A DNA stretch of 64,000 nt from Conus ventricosus (GCA_018398815.1 CM031604.1:50433305-50497304); one strand, 5' to 3'. Positions 23,149-35,047 are shown, counted from the stretch's first letter. Notes: a model not told the origin generated them from the sequence alone. Made by a program: numbers and translations.

Positions 23149-26100
23149 CTCGAGCTACAAGACGGAATGAAGATCATTTAGGAACCACAACAGCAAATCC
23201 TGCTGGAGTTGGAGGGACCTCTCTTGTGCCATCCATTATCATTAGCATTCCATTTTCACGCCTTCATCGCCTTCCAGTAGCACGACGACGCAGAAAGCAG
23301 CCATCACATACAGTGAAAGGACTGGAAAAGGCACAAAAGTGTGCATTACAAATCACTGACATTTCAGAAGAATCTGAGGTCGCTCAGAATGACCCATCAT
23401 CCCTGTCCAGAAACCCCAGCATATCACCATGGTGCTCATCAGTCACTGTGAAACGAAATGAACAGAATGTGAACCCACATGTGCAGAGATATGTTGCACA
23501 AACTACATATGGTGATCAAGTGGATGGGGATTTTAAGAATAATACAGGGTTGTGTGAAGGCATAGTTGAAGTGAAGCATCAACAGTTATCTTCAAGCTTC
23601 CTGCAGCCTGTAAGCAAGAGTCGATTACTCTGCTGTGATGATAATGGTGTTATAGACAGGGGTCATCACAGATTTATTTTAGGTCATCCAGAGGATTTCT
23701 CAAAGGCCAGACACTGTGACCAGCCCTCGTACCTTGGTCAAACCAGCCAGCCACTTCAACAGAATAAGCAGATATCAGCTCTGCTTCAACAGAATAAGCA
23801 GATATCAGGTCCTGTCAAGCACAGCTATGTAGATAATAGCATAAGTCATAGAAAGCAAGGAAATCAGCCTCTGTGTGAAGAAAGACAAAGAACAGAGCCA
23901 CACTCACAGCTTCGCACAACAGAGCATGATGATAGCCTATGGAACAGTGAAGCTTCTGTACCTTTGGATGTCTTGGATTTGATCAATCGTTTGAAGGCAG
24001 TTGCCAAAGAGAGGATGATAGAAGAAACAGTTGCAAAACTAATGAACTTGCACACTTCTTGTGAGAAGTCCCCTTTGTTGGCTGCTCCCGCTGTTAACAG
24101 TGCAGCAGACAGGAATACAGATGGAGAGAAAGTTGAAGAGAGGTTGTGTTTATTAGACAAGAATGAGTATGGTTGTAACTCCATAGAAAAAGAGTCAGGA
24201 ACTTTTTTGTTTATTCCTCACAGTGATGTTTCATCACAGAATCTCCGTGCAAGTTCCATGACTTCTGCTGAGAATGCTATTGACATAAAATCTTGTGGCA
24301 CTGACTGTGAATCATTCATGAAACCATCCAATGAGTGTTGCGAACTGCCTTGTGTTTTACATACTGCTGTTGATCTGTTTCAGCTTGAGACTGACATTGA
24401 TGAAGAATCAGATGAAAAAGGTGCTGTGTGTGTTTAAAATATATCAAAACAGCAATATGCAGAAAGGCAGCCTGCACAGAATGATACATTTCCAGCTGTT
24501 GATGGTGGCTGTAAGCATGTTCCACCTTTGATTCTGAGGAGGCAAGTTGGTTCCTTGAAAGATAAATTTAAGATTGTGAACGTTCATCCTGTTTCAAACT
24601 GTGATGAGGACACAGTTCATAGTGATGTGAGTTCTGAAAAAGAAAGTTCTGATATATGCGGCTGGAAATTGAAAAAAAAAGATGGTGCAACAAAGGCAGA
24701 CAAAACGTTCAGGAGTAAATCTTTAAAGAAGAAAAGTGCTGCTTTGGAGCAATCTGATACAGATTCAGTTTCGTGCACAAACATAACAAAGTTGTTCTCA
24801 GAAACTTGTCAAAGCCTTACCAATGTCCAAGAGAGTACTGAGCTCAAAGACAGCAGTGAAATTAACAAAGAACCTGCGGGTAATAGTTTTGCAGACAATC
24901 TGGATGGAGACAATGACATTTCTGTCAGTATTTCTGCTGTAATTGGTTTGGAAATGCCAGACATAGATGCTGAAGTAGTTGATAGTGATAAAATTGTTGA
25001 ACCGATTAAGAGAGTACTGTCAGAAAACAACAGTCCTTTGTATGATACATCATTCTGTTCAGATCAAATGGAAACGCCCGATAAAGAAAATGAACATGTT
25101 TCTCCATCTTGTGCACATATCACTGGTTGTGGGACTGTTGAGAATGCTGTACAAATTGACAAAGACAGTAATTCTATCAGGGCTTCTCAAGGAGGTTGTG
25201 ATTTAAGTGTTAGCAAGAGAAGCTCAGAAGATAGCACGGTCAGTAAGAAAAAAAAGGAAAGAGGGCAAAAATACAGAAGTTTGAAGAAGGGTGCCGTTTG
25301 TGTTGTCTCCAGCAAAATGTGTAGAGAGGGTGATAGAAAAAAAATGAATAGGTGCACTCAAAGTCTATCCTCTGGTTCTGAAATCTCTCATGACTGTAAT
25401 TCTCATTGTTCACCTCAAATGAAACCGTGTTCAGTTGTGATAACCGATCTGAACAGCTCAGGATTACAAATGAATATACAAGACAGATACTTTGTCACTT
25501 CTGGTCAAATATACCCACTTTCAAAGAATTCAAAGAGCTCACATATTTCTCAGAACCAGAAAGCTAATGAGAACCACAATGATTGCTTAGATAGCCTTCA
25601 AACTTCTTGTACAAGAAAGACATCAGTGGGTGATAATGATGTGCCTGTGGGCAATGCATCTAACTCGCTTGTAGCATTAGAAGATGATGATGTTGCTGTG
25701 TGTATTAGACTTGAAGGCAGCCAGCCCCTGAGCTGCAGTGAAAACAGTAGTTTCTTTGCCTATGGTAAGCCTGAATTTGAAGACGGAGAGAATATCAGCA
25801 CTGAAAATGGCAGTGTCTTTGCCTGTAGTCAGCCTGTTTTGGAAGATCGAGAAAACCCTAATGGTGGAAATACCGTTCCCTTTGTTAGTCAGCCAGAATC
25901 GGAAGACATTGGAAAGAACAAGAGTCAAGGAAACGGAGCTCTCTTTGCCAGTAGTAGACCTGAATTGGAACCGAGAAAGGGTAGCACTTCACCATATGCC
26001 CTCCAGACAAAGGGCACAGAGGCTACAGAATGTCTGAAAAAGACTGAAAGGGTTGAAAAATGTAAAGCAGTCTCTTCATATAAGAGAGAATTACAGCCCA

Positions 26101-29100
26101 CATGTGCCCGGAAGGTGTCGGGAGTGCCAACAACAGCACAGGCAGGCAAAGCAAGTTTAAAATCTCCAAAATCCCGTGCAGGTATGGACAGAAAACAAAC
26201 AAACGTGACCTGCAAAAGAAAGTCGAATCAAACACTGAAACCAAGTTTCCAAAGTGGAAATAGACAAGGATGTGCTTCACAGAACCATAGCTGGCATGAT
26301 GTCCTTCAAGAGATGAACAAACTGAGTGCAATCTCTTGTGCAAACAAAGTGCCATCTGAACCCTCTAAATCCAGTCTACCACGAATACCAAAGAAGAAAA
26401 AACAACAGGAGGATCCTCGTCCTATTAGCAGAGCCAGAAATTCACCATCTACTCAAAGACCTGGACAAGAAAATGTTCAACAGATTGCATCAGGCAAACA
26501 AAGGGAAAAAGTGGTAGAAAGCGAATGTAGATCTTTCAAGTCATTGGAGTCTTGGAAAATTAAGCCTGCAGAAGAAACGAACACCACCTTGCAAACTGTT
26601 CGAGAAATTCATTCAGTAAGCAAGAATCAGGTCGAGACAAGAAATGTTTGTAATCAGACAAGGGAAACTCCTTATCAGTGTTATCTTGGCATTGGTGCTC
26701 AAACCAACCTAAAGTATCGCACATCACAAAATAAAATCAGTCCAGTGCCAGTAACGGCAAACTTGACAAGTATAACAACAAACTTGCTGAGCTCATGTCA
26801 CACAAATTCACGGACCTGTTCATTTAGCAGTGCTAGTTCTGCTGGGGCAGGTTATTTCAAGCAGGTGATTCCTGAAACCAAAAGGATTGAGAATTCTCAA
26901 CATTTTGGAGACGTTTTTAAAAGTGATGATCTGCAGCAAAGGCATTTTCCTGTCTTCCAGCCAGCAAGCAGCATCTCATCACAGAGGGAACCTGCTGAGA
27001 AAAAGGCTGCTCAGACTGTCTTTGACAGTGGTGATGGACATAGACCATTGAAGCCACATGAGGTAACTTCTACATATTTGAAGTATACTACCAGATCAAA
27101 GAATATTCCTGAGGCAGATTGTACTAAGTTATCAAGAGATCCCAGAAAAAGAGCTCTGATGGACAGAGGATATGCCGGAATAAAGCCCTCAACACCACCT
27201 GGAGTGAAGTCATTAGTACCAACTGGAGAAAAGCAGTCAGCACCACCTTATTTGCTAGATCATGAAGGAAGAAAGTCCAGTGTTCATGATCCCCTCCATA
27301 CTACATTCAGAGTAATGAATTTCAAGCCATCTTCTCAGCCAAAGGATTGTTCTCAGGAAGGAAACCTAAATGCAGTGTTTGATCTTCAGACAGAGCACAA
27401 CTCTTTTAATTCAAGCAGTCAGTGTTCAGCTCTAAACTGTCAACTGACTTCAGCAGAAGATGAAAAAGTTCCTTTTGCAAACCATGGATCTGCTTATTAC
27501 AGAGAACAGGCAAAAACTGACATGAAATTGTCTGATGCTGAAGGTGTGCATTTTGAGGGAAGTCGAGATGTGTTCAAAACTGACTCCACAAACATCAAAC
27601 ATAGGATGGTTCAAAGAGATTCATATGGTGTCATACAAGAATCAGTAAAAAATACCAAAAGATTTGTTGACATTCAGAGCAACTATGCAGGTCATTGCAT
27701 CATGTCAACATCAGAACAATTTGATCATGACTCGGCAGCAATGGAAATCTTGCAGAATTCATCACCGTTTATGAATAAAATTGTGGTTCAGTCAGTGTCC
27801 GCAGAAGTGCGTGATCCTTCAGATGGGACTATTGAAAGGATCAAAGAAAAATTTGTTGAAACAAATGGAAAAGATATGCCTGAAAATTCACACCCTCATT
27901 CAGTTCAAAATAAATCAAGTGCACATAATGTGGAAAGTTCCGAGGATGTAAATGGAACTGTTACTGTAAACCAGTCAACTAATGCTTTATCACACTATCA
28001 CCATGATGTAAATAGTGAAGCTAACATGGAGAAGACTGCTGCTGGTGATTTTACTGAGCTGGAAGCCATTGCTTTTACAATGGCCACTGAAAACCTGGAT
28101 AAATCTTTACAAAATACAGATCGTGACTCTATGGACCAACAAGCCACAGACAGTTTTGCTGTCCGAGACACCTCAGGGAGTCCAACCAAACCATGGGATG
28201 CTGAAGACACTGAGAAAATGCATATTTCTGGAACTTCAGACATTGTGCCACAGAAACTTAAAAAAGATGGCATTTCATCTCCTTTGTCTGGATTTAATGC
28301 AACAGGTAAGGAAGTTACAACCTCAGGAAGTGGGCTAGAATGCTCTGTGGAAAATGTAGAGAACACTGAAGTCATTCAAGAGCACACTGAAAGCTTGTTC
28401 TTGGAAGGAACAGTTGAAAAAGACTTTCTTATAAAGGATGATGGAATGAAAATACAGCAGCTTGTGCATGAATCAAATGGTTCAGAACCATGTGTTGAAA
28501 TTACAGCATCAAGGTCAAGGAGTATGTCTGCAGAGAAATCAGAAACTTTGACATCTGGTTTAAGCGGTGAATTTCTTTTTGAAATGGAGACAGATTTCAG
28601 CTCTGTGGCCAATACAAATTCTGTTGCCAACATGACACATGTGTTGGCAATCACTGATTGCCATTTTAACAAATCTGCTGCTTATATACAATCTAATACA
28701 TCGACACGGTTGATTCCTACTCCATCTAGTACCTCCATAGATTTGTCTGTTGCTGAGACAGCCTCATCTGAGGTCATCAGTGAGTCTCCTCATGAATGGC
28801 AAGGAAAAATACCTTGTTCCGGTAACACACCACAAGCAAAATGTAGATCTAATCTTGAAACAGATGAAGAGGTCTTGCTCCCAGAAGAGTTTACCGTGGT
28901 TGATGAGTGTGGTGACACATCAGCGTCTATCTGTGAGGTAGTTTACAATCACTTCAGTTCGGAAGGAGATCTTGAAAGTGACCAAACACCTGAAAAAACA
29001 AAGTCCGAAGAAGTTTTGAAAAAGAACGATAAATGGAGTGAAAATGCTGCTCATAGTTTGACAGCAGACTCTCGGAGGCCTCGACTTGCACCCGGAGTTC

Positions 29101-29506
29101 TGGTCAAGTTTGCCAACACAGTTATGAAGAATTACAGTGACAATAAGAAACTTGATTTGAAACAACAGAAAAGATCAACATGTTCCTCAATGCACCAGTC
29201 ACAATCACCAAGTGCTTCATTGACAAAACAAACAAGTGCTCCTGGGACATCCAAAAAGTCTGCATCATGCAGTCGGAAAAAAAGACTGGCTTCACAACCT
29301 TCTGATGAACAATCGCAGTTAGGTTCGTCAAAAAAGAGAAAATACAGTTACCTGCAGCTGATGAAGAAGTTAAAATACAGTCCACTCGTGAACAGCAGAG
29401 GGCAAGGTCACCAAGCAGCCGGAGGAGAGCTAGGTCAAGATCACCCAGTGGCAGTGGAGCTGGAAGTCCTTCAAGAAGGAAAGGAAATCCAAGAGAACAA
29501 AGACAG
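23149..29506 (+). CDS. Host gene, giant 6.36-kb exon of a Ser-rich disordered protein
   Basis: The acceptor TTTTTTTTCACAG precedes 23149 and a CAG|GTAAGT donor follows 29506. One frame is open over almost the whole length (about 2,100 codons), broken only by a TAA at 24435-24437 after GAVCV; coding resumes at once in the same frame (NISKQQYAERQPAQ). Visible features: a basic cluster ARRRRKQPS (about 23277), a duplicated LQQNKQIS (23756-23808), a Lys-rich stretch (SKKKKERGQK, about 25240), four copies of a motif of about 25 residues built on FA-x-S-x-PE-x-ED (25747-25990), SLPRIPKKKK (about 26377), and abundant Ser, Thr, Asn and acidic residues. From 29336 the -1 frame turns Arg/Ser-rich (RARSPSSRRRARSRSPSG). 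No folded domain was recognised. A nuclear, RNA-processing or chromatin role is an inference from composition only. Confidence 0.75.
29330..29336 (+). other. Slippery heptamer A AAA AAG in frame, at the switch to the RS-rich frame
   Basis: In the long frame the codons TCA AAA AAG contain the canonical -1 slippery pattern X XXY YYZ. The -1 frame is open from 29309, and beyond this heptamer it encodes the Arg/Ser-rich stretch up to the donor with no leftover base. The zero frame instead gives a Gly/Gln/Glu-rich tail that would read TAA across the donor. One missing A in the six-A run would give the same picture. Confidence 0.45.
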
Positions 29507-29712
29507 GTAAGTCACTTTGAAACTATATTCAGAGTATTATTGATCATTTAATTTTAAGTAGATTCTAAGATATGTATTATATTAAAGCTCTCTGTCTTTC
29601 CAGGGTTCGCGCTAGGATTTTTGAAAACCGGTACCGTGAGTTGCCATTTCAGAGATATCTTGACCAACCCCCAAACATCGGTCCCCAGAAAATCAAAACC
29701 GGTACGCACTGT

Positions 29713-29726
29713 GACAGAACGAAACT

Positions 29727-29763
<37 letters not shown>

Positions 29764-30204
29764 ATTGTTTGGCAACAAAACTAAATCTAAATTGAACAAA
29801 AGACCTATATGAGCGCTAAGCGTAGGAACAAGAAAGAAGAATAGCATGAATTTACGTCACACGAATGACGGTCCTGCAGAACAACAAACTGACAGTGACA
29901 CAGGCGCTAGAAAAAAATACACACAAAATGGCAAATCTCTCAGAGACTTTGACTGCCGTGCTGCTGCCACTCGCTTCTTGGGCATGAAGCCACGCAGGAA
30001 ATAGGTAGGAATTTATTTTGTGTGTATGTTTTTTTCTAGCGCCTGTGTCACTGTCAGTTTGTTGTTCTGCAGGACCGTCATTCGTGTGACGTAAATTCAT
30101 GCTATTCTTCTTTCTTGTTCCTACGCTTATAGGTCTTTTGTTCAATTTAGATTTAGTTTTGTTGCCAAACAATCCCCCCCCCCCCTCAATAGTTTCGTTC
30201 TGTC
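29713..30204. repeat. Near-perfect inverted repeat, arms of about 0.2 kb
   Basis: The arm 29713-29929 is repeated in reverse complement at 30014-30204, leaving a spacer of about 84 bp. Both arms contain GACAGAACGAAACTATTG, then a G-run (about 31 G on the left, only about 12 C on the right), then TTTGGCAACAAAACT and AGGCGCTAGAAAAAA. The main difference between the arms is the length of the G/C run. The ORFs in the arms mirror each other and are not genes. Confidence 0.9.
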
Positions 30205-30363
30205 AGTAATCCCCACTCCTCCAGCACCTCACACAGCTTCTCAAACACACACTCAGCAGTCCCGTTACTGATGGTGTAGTTTCCCAGAAACAAAGAATCA
30301 ACAATACCAGTTTCAGACACTGTGCGTGCATATATACAATTAATTTCTTGTCAAGAGTGCAGT

Positions 30364-31084
30364 TTAATGTTCATCAATGACGATGCCCACAAACTCACTG
30401 CTTTGAAGTTTTTCTTTCATTTCATCTTTGGTCACTTGCTCCAGACATTCTTCCATCTGTGTCACAGAACTATGATGCCTGTATGTAGAGGCATTTTTCA
30501 AGGAAGGAACTCCGTTGATTTCCTGGAGCTCTAGCAGCAGACCATAGGTATTGGTAGAGATGTTTCCCTTCGCCAATGCCAACACTGTCCTAAGCTGAAC
30601 TTGTAGACTGTCAATTTCTGAAGCACATGCTGCCTCAGAAAAAGGCAACACAGACGTCTGTTTCGATGTTGTAGCCACTGCAGCATTGTGTGACACAGAC
30701 TTGGCATGTTCTGTCAAGGCAGAATACTGAAAGTTTCTTGATCCTCTTGTAAATCCATTTTTCTGTTTTGTCTTGATGCACTCTGAGCAGAACATCGTCT
30801 CTTTTTCGTCTGTTTGCAGCCATGCAAAATCTTGTTTCCATGATTCGCGAAAGCTGTCACGCCTCCCACGTTTGCTGCTTGCCGCACTTTTTTCAGCCGT
30901 TGATGAAGCACTACTAGCCTATCCACTGTATCAGCAGTAGGCTACTGGTACAAGGCTGAGTCAGAAAAGCATCCAAACTAGCACTAGTGCTACAGCTTTC
31001 ACGCGCATCTTCTTCTCCCGATTGTTTGGGGGCTGATGGTTTTCTAAAGAAAGAAAAAAGTGACTTCTGATTTTTTTCTGCCAT
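30364..31084 (-). pseudogene. hAT transposase, N-terminal half, frame-broken
   Basis: On the minus strand the ATG at 31084 begins MAEKNQKSLFSFFRKPSA, an N-terminus with a PCNA-interacting-like QxxLxxFF motif. Ser/acidic sequence and stops follow. The frame DSFRESWKQDFAWLQ leads into MFCSECIKTKQKNGF and HAKSVSHNAAV, a TTF/BED-like zinc finger (Cys-x2-Cys ... His-x4-His). The next part (NGVPSLKNASTYRHHSSV and FVGIVIDEH) matches the order seen in ZNF862/KIAA1586-type hAT proteins, where IDE is near the first catalytic Asp (family knowledge). The sequence stops there, so most of the catalytic core and the dimerisation domain are missing. At least two frame changes and several stops are present. 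Inactive. Confidence 0.7.
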
Positions 31085-31836
31085 TTTTTCGACTCCTCTC
31101 TCTCAAAGCAACGCGCAAATTCATAGTCATAGACCCTCTAGGCCCCGATTAGTCATTGTGAAATGAAGCCACTGTAGTGCTGAGAAGAGCGCAACGCTCT
31201 ATTCTTTGACAGTAAAGCTTGCTGTTCTGCACGCTAAAGAGGTTGGCGCCAAAGAGGTGTCGGGCGATTGCAAGAGTTCGTCGGAAGGGATGCGAAGGGG
31301 TGGGTGCGTGGGTACAGGCGCATGACTTTTAGTGCCTTTCCGAAATTGTCACGTCAGACTTCTTTTTTTTTTTCAGACGGAAATCTAATCGGTCACTGGC
31401 AAACAGAATCGGTCCGTGGTACCGGCAGCTTCGAAAATTTTCGGTATTTCCTGTTTACAACGGTAAAATACCGGCAATTACCGGTTATCGCGAACCCTGT
31501 CTTTCTCTCCTTTTTTGTTGTTGTTTTTAATGACAAAACATGAATTTTTTTCATTGCTCTGAATTAGATATAGATGCAGTTCAGAAAAGGCATTGAACTG
31601 AACCCAAAGCCGATTGAAATTTGTTACATTCAGAATGTTGGCATTCTGTGTCTTAAAATATGAATTGCAAGAGAAAAAAAAAGAAATGGATAAAGATTAT
31701 GTTTTGTTGATGACTGAGAAATTTGATGGCCTGTTTGCCGTGCCATGCAGATGAGAAGAAAAAAACCACTATTTTTCCCCTCCCCAGCAGAATTCAGGAC
31801 ACTTTCTTTTTTTCAGTTCAATTTCAGTGCAGTGTG

Positions 31837-32009
31837 TTAATACTTTCCAGACGGGCGTGGCAGAGCAACGTCGCTTCCCTGTATGCACGTGCACCGCACG
31901 TGCTAACAACCGTTGCAGATGCGCGATTTTCACACTTTTTAAAATTTTATTTTACGTCTCGTAATATAAACCTAACAAGCAATTATTATATATCAACGGA
32001 AAGGGTTAA
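31837..32009. mobile_element. Possible TTAA-flanked MITE (piggyBac-like)
   Basis: TTAA at 31837-31840 and 32006-32009 bound 165 bp whose ends are loosely inverted (TACTTTCCAGACG against CCCTTTCCGTTG, sharing CTTTCC). The interior is GC-richer on the left and AT-rich on the right. Short TIR identity keeps confidence low. Confidence 0.35.
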
Positions 32010-32207
32010 AGCGCGAACTTTATAATGAGCATAGTATTAAATACATTTTGGGTAAAATAGCAGCACTACTGTAGAATACAATCTTGTTCATGTTTGGTTA
32101 GTATGACAACAGCAAATGAGGAAGAAAAGAGGCATAAAACTTTGCTCTTAATGTGAACAGATGCAGAGAAAGCCTGAGGTATTCAATATGTGTAATCCAA
32201 GTGAATT

Positions 32208-32241
<34 letters not shown>

Positions 32242-32380
32242 AAATTAAATCATTGCACACAGTACACACTTTTCACTGTTTTGGCTTCAGATGATAAGAC
32301 GTATAAAACTATTAAATACACAGAGTAAATAAATCAAGCTCAGATTCTTTTCGATAAACTTGTAGTTGTACACCTTTAAC

Positions 32381-32411
<31 letters not shown>

Positions 32412-33791
32412 ATTTTCTGAACTACTTTGCTGAACCAGTTCTAAACCCACATGTCATTCTCCTTCTGCCCGATGTATTGGTGAAGCAGTAAGTTCCACAC
32501 ATGCCTTCCCAGCGCCAGACGGGTCTCTTTGTTCGGACTATTCTGGGGTCACAAAGGTCATCGCTAGTGTATGTAAACTTACCCTTCCAGTGGCTAGAAC
32601 CCTCTTCTAAATATTTATGGCAGCTGCATCCCCTAAAGGGTAGACGAGAGAACATGGGAATTTGTTATAGTTGTGTCGTCACGGAGGCACCGCATGTCCA
32701 GGCAGTACAGCAGTGCTGCCATCACCAGGGGACGGCTCATCGTGAATGGGTCGACTGAGTTGCCGTCACTATCGCACGGCACGTCACTAAAAGGTTAATA
32801 ATACTGCTGAAATATCACTGAGTAGAAAAGTAGATTTTTTGAGTTTACGTGTATGCCACTTGCAACAGAAACTTTGATGAAAATTTATCATATTATGATC
32901 AGTCACTTTTGAAACTAGAAAGAATACCTTTGTCTGTTGGTAGCTGAGACTGGAATAGTTTCAGAAACTGAGAAAGGAAAGAAGCACATCTGGAAAGACG
33001 GCCCCAAAATGAAAACATTATCATGTAAAAATAATCCATTGTGCATTGTTTTCCAAATAGCATGGGAAAGAAATCTTCGTATTCCTTCGTGAATGTGTTG
33101 CAAACGTGACTTGCATGTGGTGAGATTCATGATTTACCGAGGAAAGTAAGTTTAATTTGGATAATCTAATTTCAGAGGGAAAATATGTTACAAATATTGG
33201 ATGTGCAATTGATATGAATTAATTTAGCAATGAATAAGAAGTTGGGCTGTAAGTGTTAGGAGCACTGATGCGAATCATGTGAAATTTGTGTTTTCCTTTT
33301 TAAACAAAAGAATGGTTTGTTTCAATAGCATTTGAAGTGAACTATATGCAATGCAAAAAGATGTGAAAATGTAGGCCTTATCAGACTTCTGTTGAAAGAC
33401 ATATAATGTATATGTTTAGTACACCCAAAAGAAAAAGTTCTGGTATGATTCCTAAACTATATTCTGTACTTGATTGAATACAGATTATACACAGTAGTTG
33501 AAGATATATTGGATATTTTGATGGTGTTTTGTTACATTAGTTTTGTCAAGGATGTTTTTTCATGAAGTCTAGTTGCCTGTTTTTGATTTTCAAAAATGTA
33601 TTATGTGTGCATGTCTAAAGCACAAAAATGTGTTCCTTGTTTGTGACAGGAGGATTTACAGTCTGTGTAATTTTAGTTTTGAAGAATATAAGAGGATTTA
33701 AATGTCTGTAATTTCAGTTTTGAAGGATCTGCAGATTTGAGGATAAAACAAAGGCCACGTGAAAACAAAGGCCATGTGAAAATTCACTGTC
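32010..33791. other. Intronic stretch, no gene supported
   Basis: It contains a T-run (about 32210-32237) and a C-run (about 32380-32410). The segment 32420-32800 is GC-richer with short minus-strand ORFs (a Cys-rich one at 32422-32655) and could be a worn transposon, but I could not match it to a family. The rest is AT-rich and featureless. Confidence 0.4.
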
Positions 33792-33806
33792 CTTTTTGTA
33801 AACATA

Positions 33807-33891
33807 CTGGTAAGTTGATTTTAACGTGGTGACAGCCCTGATGTGGCCCGTTGCGGTCGGCTGGGCTATAAGCAACATTATCTTATCTTAT
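33807..33891 (+). mobile_element. 85-bp LINE stub with 15-bp target duplication
   Basis: The last 85 bp of the LINE family end in TTATCTTATCTTAT. CTTTTTGTAAACATA flanks it exactly at 33792-33806 and 33892-33906. Confidence 0.92.
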
Positions 33892-33919
33892 CTTTTTGTA
33901 AACATAAGTATTTTATTTC

Positions 33920-34756
33920 ATGCCTTGACACGGCCGCGCCCGCACACTCACAGCGACTGCATTTAGTTCGCCCAACGCTTTGCCTTGTGACTCGGGCTAG
34001 GCCCTTAACTAGTCAGCCACCACACGGCCAGACGCTCTGTGTGTTTTTGGACGCTTCGAGACTGGTGCAACATCTTTAAGTTATATTTACTGTACAGAGG
34101 TTTTTTAACTATAATTTCTGTATGACAGCAATGGCGCAGTGAGTACTTGAGAGTGTGACAAAAGCTGGCATTTCAGTCTTCTCTGTGAGTACCATAATTA
34201 AGTTCGTGTTTAAAACTTTCTGACAGAACTTTGCGACCGGCGCAACCTGTGCTGCACGCGCGCGCCGTGCGTCGTTGGCCGGCCTGGCACTTGACGCCGC
34301 TATAACCTTCGCAGAAAATAGCTCACAGGGTGTTGTGGACAGAGACAATTCCGCTTTTCTCGGTTCACCCGCGCCTAGCTGTGTGTAGTCGTTGTGTAAA
34401 CATTGGTCAGCTATAGGCGCGATACAGACAGCAAAGCAGTGTGTGGTTCGCTATTATCCACGCTTTCAGTACAAGCGCGAGAAGCCCCCTTGGGCCCTTA
34501 TCTCCTGACACTCTAGGGTGTCAGATACAAGACCGCTCACAGTGTTTCTTCTGCTTTTTCCGTCTCACGCTTTTGAAGACTTTGACTCAAGCGACTCAAT
34601 GCAGCAGTCAGAACTGCCGTGTTGAAGATGTAATTATTTCAGGGTATTCTGAACGTTTTTCCCTGCTGCAGTGTAATTGTGGTGTGGCTGAAACAGGCCC
34701 AATATCCGATTCGAAAAATGAAAACTGCAAGTGTCACAATCATGAAGTAATTTTTC
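33920..34756. other. CpG-rich unassigned segment
   Basis: CpG density is visibly higher here than in the rest of the window (for example the GCACGCGCGCGCCGTGCG area near 34255). There is an open frame of 181 codons (34441-34986) with no recognisable domain. It could be worn TE sequence or a promoter-like island; no TATA box or known start site was identified. Confidence 0.35.
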
Positions 34757-35047
34757 TTAAAGGGGTCCTCACCCCTAAATATCATGTTTGGGTTGTTCAA
34801 AAGTATGATCGAGCGTGTTTCGATGTACGTGTTACTTTTCTTCTGGAACTCACTTATATCCGTGTTTCGGGTCGTGCAAGTAGCCAAATCGTGGCTCGCC
34901 ACGGAGATTGCCGAGCACAGTACGGAAAGAGACGAGAGTCGGGGATTCCGCAAGTGACGTATAAATGCCAAGGCTACCGTGAATGAAAGACATGTCCCTA
35001 AAAGCTTTCGCTATGAGGACGTAAAACTCAACTATTTTCTGGCGATA

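Larger units (their letters stand above)
29601..31499 (-). mobile_element. hAT-type DNA transposon
   Basis: The ends are CAGGGTTCGCG (29601-29611) and its inverse CGCGAACCCTG (31489-31499). TCTTTC abuts both ends, and if the outer base is left out of the repeat the flanks match at 7 of 8 bases (GTCTTTCC / GTCTTTCT). Just inside both ends are ACCGGTA-type subterminal motifs. The 1.9-kb element carries a broken minus-strand transposase and a long internal hairpin at 29713-30204. CAGGG ends with an 8-bp duplication are the hAT signature (family knowledge). It lies in the intron after the giant exon, 95 bp from its donor. Confidence 0.8.

Noticed and set aside
26360..26410. Identity of the host gene as PHRF1 or a similar RS-type factor
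   Set aside because: The LPRIPK word and an RS tail recall such proteins, but no RING, PHD or other diagnostic domain lies in the window. The resemblance is too short.
24528..29510. A separate gene starting at the TTG at 24528
   Set aside because: The frame continues upstream of 24528 to the TAA at 24437 and, beyond it, into the 23149 exon in the same frame. The TTG is only where an ORF finder opens.
29852..30172. 106-codon minus-strand gene
   Set aside because: It lies in the arms of the hAT hairpin and mirrors sequence of the opposite arm.
32376..32798. A second piggyBac element between TTAA sites
   Set aside because: The sequences next to the two TTAA sites are not inverted copies of each other, and the Cys-rich minus-strand ORF does not follow the piggyBac C-terminal pattern.
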